A stretch of 8,398 bases of DNA from Cyanobium sp. (GTDB lineage Bacteria > Cyanobacteriota > Cyanobacteriia > PCC-6307 > Cyanobiaceae): NCBI GenBank assembly GCA_014191535.1, contig BJHC01000048.1:1-8398 (forward strand), in the 5' to 3' direction. This document shows, in pieces, positions 1-5,102 of the stretch (position 1 is its first letter; each line of letters opens with the position of its first letter). The position numbers were made by a program, and so were the translations under genes. The notes below the pieces were generated by a model. The model saw nothing but the letters and a program-made list of their open reading frames with translations, ran no database searches and was not told the DNA's origin.

Positions 1-1
1 C

Positions 2-574
2 CATGGCCGGGGGATGGCCAGCGATGGCGACCTCTGGCGCGATCCCCGCGCCGAGGCCCTGGTGCCGCAGCTCAACGCCGTGGCCGAGCGGTTGCGGCAA
101 TCGCTGCGGCGTTGGCCCGGGGCCTGGCTGGAGCACAAGGGGCTCAGCCTCAGCCTGCACACGCGCCGTCTGCCGGAGGCGGAGCGTGAGCCCCTGGCCC
201 ATGCGCTGCTGCCGCTGCTGGAGCAGATCCACGCCGAGGGCCAGTTCCAACTGCGACGCGGCCGGCTGGTGCTGGAGATCCGTCCGGCGATCCCGCACAC
301 CAAGGCCGATGCGGTGCAATGGCTGGAGGCCGCCGCCCAGCGCCGCGGTCTGTGGAACACCTCTGCAGGCCAGTCACCGCTGCGCCTGTATGTCGGCGAC
401 GACGACACCGATGAAGACGTGTTCCGCCTCTGGCCCGGGGTGGTGGGGGTTCGGGTGGGCCCCGGTGCGCAGGCGAGTGCCGCGAGCCATCGCCTCAGTG
501 GGCCGGCGGGGTTAGCCCAGTGGTTGGCTGCCTTGGCGGAGGCCCGTCACCACATGGGGCAGCCCCAGCCCTGA
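2..574 (+). CDS. otsB: Trehalose-6-phosphate phosphatase, C-terminal part (5' end outside window)
   Basis: HAD-superfamily phosphatase that removes phosphate from trehalose-6-phosphate in the cytoplasm, the last step of trehalose synthesis (a compatible solute). The frame is open from base 2, and 190 residues are visible. OtsB proteins are usually about 240-270 residues, so the N-terminal part with the HAD nucleophile motif (DxDGT) lies off the left edge. The first visible residues, HGRG, fit the family's 'GSHG' region, so the ATG at 14 is internal. Visible marks are the cap-domain stretch GAWLEHKGLSLSLH (about residues 40-53), the HAD motif III lysine in HTKADAVQWL (K101), and the Mg-binding motif GDDDTDEDVF (132-141). 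The TGA stop is at 572-574, and the last 28 bases overlap the end of the convergent small gene. A related sugar-phosphate phosphatase cannot be fully excluded, but the acidic motif and cap motif are typical of OtsB. Whether otsA lies upstream cannot be seen. Confidence 0.92.
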   Translation, partial: HGRGMASDGDLWRDPRAEALVPQLNAVAERLRQSLRRWPGAWLEHKGLSLSLHTRRLPEAEREPLAHALLPLLEQIHAEGQFQLRRGRLVLEIRPAIPHTKADAVQWLEAAAQRRGLWNTSAGQSPLRLYVGDDDTDEDVFRLWPGVVGVRVGPGAQASAASHRLSGPAGLAQWLAALAEARHHMGQPQP

Positions 575-843
575 GTGCCCATGCCGGCCCCCATGCCGGA
601 CCCCATGCCGTGCATGCCACCGGTGCTGGTTTGACAGCTGCGGAGGTCGGCGTTGGTGGTGGCCCTGTCGATGCAGCGCAGCCGTTGCTCCAGGCGCGTC
701 TGCAGCCGCTGGGTCATCTGCCGCATCAGCAGCCGCTGCTCCTGAAACGACAGCGGTTCCGCTCCGCTGGGCAGGGGTTGGACGGCCAACGCCATGGCGA
801 ACAACCAGGGTGCGGCCCGCAGCAGCTTGGTCATCACCGACAT
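547..843 (-). CDS. Small exported protein with Met/Gly-rich tail, unknown function
   Basis: 98-residue protein; I do not recognise a named family. The N-terminus looks like a Sec signal peptide: MSVMTKLLRA, a hydrophobic stretch (about 11-25), then SGA|EP with a plausible signal peptidase I cut after Ala28. The mature protein of about 70 residues begins with a charged, probably helical stretch rich in Gln and Arg (31-60). It carries Cys57 and Cys70, which could form a disulfide outside the cytoplasm. The tail (76-98) is GMHGMGSGMGAGMG followed by WGCPMW, a Met/His/Cys-rich segment that could bind soft metals such as Cu(I); this is inference only. Neither possible start (ATG 843, or ATG 834 at Met4) has a strong ribosome-binding site. 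Met4 gives a tidier signal peptide and has GGA about 8 bases upstream. The gene is divergent from the membrane protein/ZIP operon and overlaps the end of otsB by 28 bases. Export signal and paired Cys argue that it is real. Confidence 0.7.
   Translation of the reverse strand: MSVMTKLLRAAPWLFAMALAVQPLPSGAEPLSFQEQRLLMRQMTQRLQTRLEQRLRCIDRATTNADLRSCQTSTGGMHGMGSGMGAGMGTQGWGCPMW
580..618 (+). repeat. Short tandem repeat, 12-base period, inside the small exported protein gene
   Basis: CATGCC recurs at 580, 592, 604 and 613, that is, two 12-base steps and one 9-base step, with partly conserved CATGCCGG units. On the minus strand it encodes the GMG/GMH repeats of the Met/Gly-rich tail. The repeat is in-frame and could change copy number without breaking the gene. 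Confidence 0.7.
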
Positions 844-927
844 CCGTGAAGGGGCTGCTTCCGGCCTAGGCAGCGCCGAACCGGCTGGGCCCCCGCTGCC
901 GCCTGCCCCCGGCCCTTCTGCCTTGGA

Positions 928-968
928 TTTGCCGCAGCACGGGGGGCGATCCGGCCGTGAACGGCAAA
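928..968. repeat. Nested inverted repeat in the divergent intergenic region 844-1008
   Basis: Outer arms TTTGCCG (928-934) and CGGCAAA (962-968) are perfect 7-base complements. Inside them CACGG (938-942) pairs with CCGTG (955-959), leaving a 12-base loop and a small 3x2 internal loop. It lies between the start of the small exported protein gene (843, minus) and the membrane protein gene (1009, plus), so it could be an operator dyad or an RNA hairpin in the leader of the plus-strand operon. There is no T-run on either side to make it a clear terminator. I could not find convincing -35/-10 boxes in the 165-base region. It does contain a GGAGGGG at 974-980, about 28 bases before the ATG at 1009, which is too far to be its usual ribosome-binding site. 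Confidence 0.5.
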
Positions 969-1008
969 AGACTGGAGGGGATCGCCGCAGCCCGATGGGC
1001 GCCGCACC

Positions 1009-1437
1009 ATGGATCTAACGGGGCCTGCGCTGCGGGTGGCCGGCCTCTGGGGGGCCTGGTTGTTGCTGATGTTGTTCCACGTGGAGCTGGGGCTGATGCC
1101 GCTGTTTCACGGGGCCTCGGTGGAGATCGAGAGCCGCGTGGCTCCCCAGCAGTTGCCGCGCATCTTCCTGGCGATGCTCGTCTACTTCCTGATCCCCGTG
1201 CTGGCGCTGTTGCTCGCCATCCATGCGGTGTCGGCTCCCGGGGGTTGGAGTGCCACGGCCCCTTGGCGAGCGGCGCAGTTCTGGCTGAGCGTGGTGTACA
1301 GCGCCACCAACCTGGTGCACCTGCTGGCGGATGTGCGCATCCCCGATGCCCGCAGCGATCAGATCCTGCTGATGCTGGTGCTCACCCTGGTGGGCCTGCT
1401 GCTCAACCTGGAGACCTGGCAGTGGTGGCAGCCATGA
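1009..1437 (+). CDS. Four-helix integral membrane protein, unknown function
   Basis: 142 residues. I do not recognise a named family, although the general look is that of small conserved cyanobacterial membrane proteins. Four hydrophobic segments are visible at about residues 10-32, 51-73, 86-106 and 116-134. The loop between helices 1 and 2 carries FHVELGLMPLFHG and then EIESR (23-43), so His24, Glu26, His34 and Glu39 sit close together near one membrane face. His104 and the polar stretch DVRIPDARSDQ (108-118) precede the last helix, and the protein ends in LETWQWWQP. The ATG at 1009 is the only reasonable start: the frame has no ATG, GTG or TTG between it and the stop at 958. No good ribosome-binding site precedes it. 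Its TGA (1435-1437) overlaps the ATG of the ZIP gene (ATGA), which implies co-translation and probably a shared role, perhaps as a partner in metal transport or sensing. Confidence 0.82.
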   Translation: MDLTGPALRVAGLWGAWLLLMLFHVELGLMPLFHGASVEIESRVAPQQLPRIFLAMLVYFLIPVLALLLAIHAVSAPGGWSATAPWRAAQFWLSVVYSATNLVHLLADVRIPDARSDQILLMLVLTLVGLLLNLETWQWWQP

Positions 1438-2183
1438 GCCCCCTGGCGGCCCTGCTGCTGGGCAGCGCTGGCATGAGCCTGATCGCCCTGGTGGGGGGGC
1501 TCACGGTGCTGTTGCCGCGGCGATGGTTGCAGGCGCTGTTGTTGCCGTTGGTGGCCTTGGCGGCCGGCTCGCTGTTGGGGGGTGCCCTGTTCCACATGCT
1601 GCCGGAGGGGTTTGCGGTGCTCGAGCCCCGCCAGGCGGGCGCCTGGATCGCCGCGGGCTTCACCTTGTTTCTGGCCCTGGAGCAACTGCTGCACTGGCAC
1701 CACTCCCATCACCAGGGGCTGCGCGGGGCTGCCCCCGGGGCGGAGCCGGTGGCCGCTTTGATCCTGTTGGGGGATGGGCTGCACAACCTCACCTGTGGCC
1801 TTGGCGTGGCCAGCACCTATCTGATCCATCCCGCCGCCGGTGTGGCCACCTGGTTGGCGGCCGCCGCCCACGAGATCCCGCAGGAGTTGGGTGATTTCGG
1901 CGTGTTGGTGCACAGCGGCTGGCGGCCGCGCCAGGCCCTGTTCTGGAATGGCGTCTCGGCGTTGACGTTTCCGCTGGGGGCGCTGCTGGCCTGGGGCCTG
2001 CGCGGCTCCAACCTGTTGGCCCCGCTGGTGCTGTTCGCCGCCGGTAACTTCCTCTACATCGCCGCCTCCGACCTGGTGCCTGAGATCAAGGCGCGCCTGG
2101 CCCCCCAGGAGGCCCTGGTGGGCTTCGCTTGGTTTGCCGCCGGCCTGCTGCTGTTGGCCGGGTTGGCCAGGGATGCCGGCTAG
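1434..2183 (+). CDS. ZIP-family divalent metal transporter (LIV-1-like)
   Basis: 249-residue inner-membrane protein predicted to carry divalent metal (Zn, Fe, Mn, Ni or similar) into the cytoplasm. About eight hydrophobic segments fit the ZIP fold. Key marks are H54 in helix 2 (LFHMLPEG), a His-rich loop HWHHSHH (87-93) between helices 3 and 4, the helix-4 motif GDGLHN (113-118), the helix-5 motif HEIPQELGD (146-154), and the late motif GNFLYIAASDLVPEIK (204-219). These are the signatures of the LIV-1 type. The helix-4 motif reads HNLTCG where the family normally has an acidic residue (HNFxDG), so Cys121 stands at a metal-site position. The start is the ATG inside the ATGA overlap with the upstream gene. 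The open frame continues back to 957 but that part reads through the upstream gene. The TAG stop is in a CTAG shared with the convergent fusion gene. The metal cannot be told from sequence. Confidence 0.93.
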   Translation: MSPLAALLLGSAGMSLIALVGGLTVLLPRRWLQALLLPLVALAAGSLLGGALFHMLPEGFAVLEPRQAGAWIAAGFTLFLALEQLLHWHHSHHQGLRGAAPGAEPVAALILLGDGLHNLTCGLGVASTYLIHPAAGVATWLAAAAHEIPQELGDFGVLVHSGWRPRQALFWNGVSALTFPLGALLAWGLRGSNLLAPLVLFAAGNFLYIAASDLVPEIKARLAPQEALVGFAWFAAGLLLLAGLARDAG

Positions 2184-2923
2184 GCCTCCCGCAGCTCCTG
2201 GCCGGGGATCTTGAGCAGCGGCCGGTGGGGCTGGTTGCCGAAATGCCGGCGGGCCAGGGCCAGCACCTCCCCCTCGCTGCAGGCCCGCTCATCCACGGTT
2301 TCGGTGTCCAGCCGCTCCAGCCATTGGGGATGGTGGTGCTGCAGATGCTGCATCAGCAGCTGGCGCAGGTCGCTCTGGCCGTGGCCATGGCCCAGCAGCA
2401 ACACCCGATCCGCCTGCCCCACCACCGCACTCAGCTGCTCCAGGTAGGCGTGATCCAGCGGCGCCCGTTGGCCGGCGATGTCGCGGTCATGGCGGTGGCT
2501 GAGCCGTTGGCCGCTGCTCCACAGGCCGTGGGGCTTGAGTTCCGCGGCGTGCACGTCGTCGCCCTCGAGCCACCACAGCCGCGCGCCGCCGTGGTCGAGC
2601 TGAATGAGCAGCCGTCGGGCCTGGTCACCGCGCTGCGGGGCTTCGGGCGGTTGCGGATGCTCCGGGTTGATGCCCGCCTGCTCCAGCCAGCGCCGCAGCC
2701 GCAGGATGCCCTCTTCGTCGAGAAACGGATGCTGCAGGCCGCTGGCGCCGTGCAGCACCAGCACCTCCCCACTGCCGAGCTGGATGCGGAGTCGATGGTC
2801 GCCCATTGGCTCCAGGGAGGCGCCGAGGTGCACCAACAGCGACTCCACCGCCGCCAGGCGCAGGTTGTGCTGGATCGGATGGGCGAACAGGGCCTGCAGC
2901 GTGCGTTGATGCTGCTGTTTCAT
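2180..2923 (-). CDS. Fusion protein: HicA-like domain + eRF1-like 'translational machinery protein' domain
   Basis: 247 residues from the ATG at 2923; a GTG at 2947 would add 8 residues, but the ATG is preferred because similar proteins begin just before the FAHPI segment. Residues about 12-90 (FAHPIQHNLRL, then LLVHLGASLEP, GDHRLRIQL, RRWLEQAGI) resemble HicA-like proteins, with His43 in GDH where HicA mRNA interferases have the catalytic His of GSH. After a Pro/Gln-rich linker (90-103), residues 104-232 resemble the bacterial eRF1-like 'translational machinery protein' family: IQLDHGGARLWWLEGDDV, a His-rich stretch (RLSHRHDRDIAG), the Ala/Leu stretch before VLLLGHGHGQSDL (175-186), the HHHP segment, then a final LALARRHFG. 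Both assignments are from motif recall, not a search. It follows hypE on the same strand after 58 bases and is probably in its operon. No antitoxin-like (HicB) gene is next to it. A role in RNA binding or ribosome rescue is only inferred. Confidence 0.8.
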   Translation of the reverse strand: MKQQHQRTLQALFAHPIQHNLRLAAVESLLVHLGASLEPMGDHRLRIQLGSGEVLVLHGASGLQHPFLDEEGILRLRRWLEQAGINPEHPQPPEAPQRGDQARRLLIQLDHGGARLWWLEGDDVHAAELKPHGLWSSGQRLSHRHDRDIAGQRAPLDHAYLEQLSAVVGQADRVLLLGHGHGQSDLRQLLMQHLQHHHPQWLERLDTETVDERACSEGEVLALARRHFGNQPHRPLLKIPGQELREA

Positions 2924-2981
2924 CGTCGCCACCAGTCCAGAGGGCACAGCTCGAAGCTATGGAGCTCCGCCGGCGCTGAGG

Positions 2982-4031
2982 TCAGCAAATCCGCGGCAAC
3001 TGTTCACCGCGCCCCACCTCCAGGGGGCGCAACACCCCCAGCGCATTGCGCAGCTTCACCGGATGCAGGCTGTCGAATAGGTCCTGCTGCTGGGTTCGCC
3101 GCACCACCCGGCCGATGCGGGCCGCCTCGGGCTGCTGCCGCTGCAGCAGGGCCAGGGCCTGGTCGGCCTGGGGTTCCGGACAGATCACCAGCATGCGCCC
3201 CTCGTTGGCCATGGTCAGGGGGTCGAGCCCCAGCAGCTCGCAGGCGCCCCGCACCGCCGGATGCAGGGGGATGGCCGTTTCCTCCAGCTCGATCACACAG
3301 CTGGCATCGCGGGCGATTTCATCGATGGCCCCCGCCAGGCCACCGCGGGTGAGGTCCCGCAGGCAGTGCAGGGTCAGGCCCGCCTGCAACAGCTGCTGCA
3401 CGCTGGGTCGCAGGGGAGCGAGGTCGCTGTCCAGGTTGGTGCGGACGCCCAGCTCCGGCCGCGCCGCCAGGATCGCCAGGCCATGGCGCCCCAGATCGCC
3501 ACTCACCAGCACCGCATCGCCGGGCTGCACCGCCGGCGGGCCGATGGCCAGGCTGTGCTCCACCACACCGATGGCGGTGGTGTTCACGAACAGGCCATCG
3601 GCGTTGCCACGCTCCACCACCTTGGTGTCGCCGGTGATCACCGCCACCTCGCAGAGGGCGCAGGCTGCGCGGATGGAGGCGATCACCCGCTCCAGGGTGG
3701 CCAGGGGCAGCCCCTCCTCCACGATCAACCCCAGGCTCAGGGCCAGGGGCCGGGCCCCCGCCATGGCCAGGTCGTTGACGCTGCCGATCACCGCCAGCCG
3801 GCCGATGTCGCCGCCGGGGAAGAACAGGGGCCGCACCACATAGGAATCGGTGCTGAGGGCCAGCCGGCCGGAGGGGGCCTGCAGCAGGGCGGCATCGTGC
3901 AGGGCCGTGACGCCGTTGCTGATGGGGGGGCCGCCGTTCAGGCCAGGCACCACCAGCGTGCGGATCAACCATTGGCTCAGGGCACCGCCGCCGCCGTGGC
4001 CCAGTTGGATGCAGTCGTGTTCCGGCTGCAT
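2982..4031 (-). CDS. hypE: [NiFe]-hydrogenase maturation factor HypE
   Basis: 349 residues, normal length. Cytoplasmic PurM-like ATPase that dehydrates the thiocarbamate on its own C-terminal Cys (made by HypF from carbamoyl phosphate) to thiocyanate, then gives the cyanide to iron on the HypC-HypD complex. The sequence has the N-terminal glycine motif GHGGGG (11-16), STDSYVVRPLFFPGGDIG (60-77), the nucleotide-site GDTKVVERG (134-142), DLTRGG (226-231), NEGRM (276-280), and the essential C-terminal PRIC ending in Cys349, so it should be active. The ATG at 4031 lies 3 bases after the hypD stop, with no clear ribosome-binding site of its own, so translation is probably coupled to hypD. The likely acceptor is a bidirectional or uptake [NiFe] hydrogenase encoded elsewhere. 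Confidence 0.97.
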   Translation of the reverse strand: MQPEHDCIQLGHGGGGALSQWLIRTLVVPGLNGGPPISNGVTALHDAALLQAPSGRLALSTDSYVVRPLFFPGGDIGRLAVIGSVNDLAMAGARPLALSLGLIVEEGLPLATLERVIASIRAACALCEVAVITGDTKVVERGNADGLFVNTTAIGVVEHSLAIGPPAVQPGDAVLVSGDLGRHGLAILAARPELGVRTNLDSDLAPLRPSVQQLLQAGLTLHCLRDLTRGGLAGAIDEIARDASCVIELEETAIPLHPAVRGACELLGLDPLTMANEGRMLVICPEPQADQALALLQRQQPEAARIGRVVRRTQQQDLFDSLHPVKLRNALGVLRPLEVGRGEQLPRIC

Positions 4032-4034
4032 CGC

Positions 4035-5102
4035 TCAGCGCGGGTAGCGGTAGTAGGCGGCACAGGCCCCTTCGCTGGACACCATCGGTGCCCCCAGGGG
4101 CCGCTCCGGCGTGCAGGCCGTGCCGAACTGGGGGCATTGGGTGGGCCGCAGCACCCCCTGCAGCACCAGGCCGCTGGGGCAGTGATCCTGCCGCTGCTGG
4201 GGTGTGGCGTCTGCGTGGCCGTCGGGTGGCACCACCGCCAGCTGGGCGTACGGCGCCCGCAGCCGGTAGCCACCGCCGGCGATGGTTCCCAGGCCACGCC
4301 AGGGGGTGTCGATCGCGGTGAACACCCGCTGCAGGTGGGCGCGGGCCAGGGGGTTGCCGGCCGGGGCCACCGCCCGGCGGTAGGCGTTCTGCAGCCGATG
4401 GCGACCCTGCTCCAGCTGCCGCACGCACAGCAGGATGCCGCGCAGGAGCTCGGCGGCGCTGAACCCGGTGATCACCACCGGCCGGCGATGGCGTTGGGCC
4501 AGCTCCGCCAGCCCCTCCTCCCCGAGCACCGTGCAGACGTGGCCCGCCGCCAGCACCCCCTGCACCACACAGTCGGGATCCCCCAGCAGTTGCTCCAGCA
4601 CCGGCGCCACACGCACATGGGCCACCAGCAGCGTGAGGTTGGTGATCCCCTGCGCCAGGGCCCGCTGCGCCAGCAGGGCGGTGGCCGGTGCCGTGGTTTC
4701 AAAGCCCACGGCGAAGAACACCACCGGCCGCTGCGGCTGCCGCCGCGCCAGCTCCAGCACATCCAGCGGTGCGGTGACCACGCGCACGTCGGCCCCCTGG
4801 CTGCGCAGCCCCAGCAGGGTGCGGCCGTCGCTGCCCGGCACCCGCAGCATGTCGCCGTAGGTGCAGAGCAACAGCCCCGGTTGTTGTGCCAGCTCCAGCG
4901 CCTGATCGATGCGGCTAGTGGCGGTCACGCACACCGGGCAGCCGGGCCCATGGATCAGCGTGATCGATGCCGGCAGCAGCTGGTCGATGCCATGGCGCAA
5001 CAGGGCGTGGGTCTGGCCGCCGCACACCTCCATCAACCGCCAGGGGCGGCTGCACTGCCGTTCGATGGCCCGCAGCAGCGCCTGGCACTCGGCCTGGCTC
5101 AT
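4035..5102 (-). CDS. hypD: [NiFe]-hydrogenase maturation factor HypD
   Basis: 355 residues, near the usual 360-375. Iron-sulfur scaffold protein that, with HypC, holds the iron while CN and CO ligands are attached before insertion into the hydrogenase large subunit. Visible motifs are EVCGGQTH with Cys27, GPGCPVC with Cys55 and Cys58, and GFETT (133-137). Four C-terminal Cys (308, 323, 330, 347, the last in SSEGACAAYY) are positioned to hold the [4Fe-4S] cluster. Some motif residues differ from commonly seen HypD: VTAT instead of a Pro after the CPVC motif, AAGHV instead of PGHV (185-189), and GFSAAE (213-218) where GFEPxD is usual. All catalytic Cys are kept, so function is expected. The ATG overlaps the nifJ stop (ATGA at 5102-5099) and hypE follows after 3 bases, so the three genes are almost certainly one transcript. 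Confidence 0.96.
   Translation of the reverse strand: MSQAECQALLRAIERQCSRPWRLMEVCGGQTHALLRHGIDQLLPASITLIHGPGCPVCVTATSRIDQALELAQQPGLLLCTYGDMLRVPGSDGRTLLGLRSQGADVRVVTAPLDVLELARRQPQRPVVFFAVGFETTAPATALLAQRALAQGITNLTLLVAHVRVAPVLEQLLGDPDCVVQGVLAAGHVCTVLGEEGLAELAQRHRRPVVITGFSAAELLRGILLCVRQLEQGRHRLQNAYRRAVAPAGNPLARAHLQRVFTAIDTPWRGLGTIAGGGYRLRAPYAQLAVVPPDGHADATPQQRQDHCPSGLVLQGVLRPTQCPQFGTACTPERPLGAPMVSSEGACAAYYRYPR

Noticed and set aside
957..1433. Upstream extension of the ZIP reading frame to a GTG at 957 (408-residue version)
   Set aside because: The extra residues are low-complexity Gly/Ala/Arg with no ZIP similarity and lie out of frame across the well-formed membrane protein gene. The ATG at 1434 fits the ZIP family start.
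2155..2169. Inverted repeat TGGCC-GGGTT-GGCCA as a terminator for the minus-strand operon
   Set aside because: Only a 5-base stem, no T-run on either strand, and it lies within ZIP coding sequence; expected by chance in such GC-rich DNA.
2948..2966. AGCTC/GAGCT inverted repeat in the 58-base hypE-fusion gene spacer as a promoter operator or attenuator
   Set aside because: Five-base arms only, with no convincing -10/-35 or T-run; not enough to call a site.
2129..3352. 407-residue plus-strand open frame opposite the fusion gene and hypE
   Set aside because: It crosses two supported genes, has no recognisable domain and ends in an Arg/Pro/Ala-rich run, typical of an antisense shadow.
5062..5080. 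Missing Cys before MVSSEGAC in HypD (reads GAPM) as a lost cluster ligand
   Set aside because: As I recall, other functional HypD proteins, including the E. coli one, also lack Cys at that position (GALM), and four C-terminal Cys are still present here. The motif itself is encoded near 4080, at the gene's 3' end.
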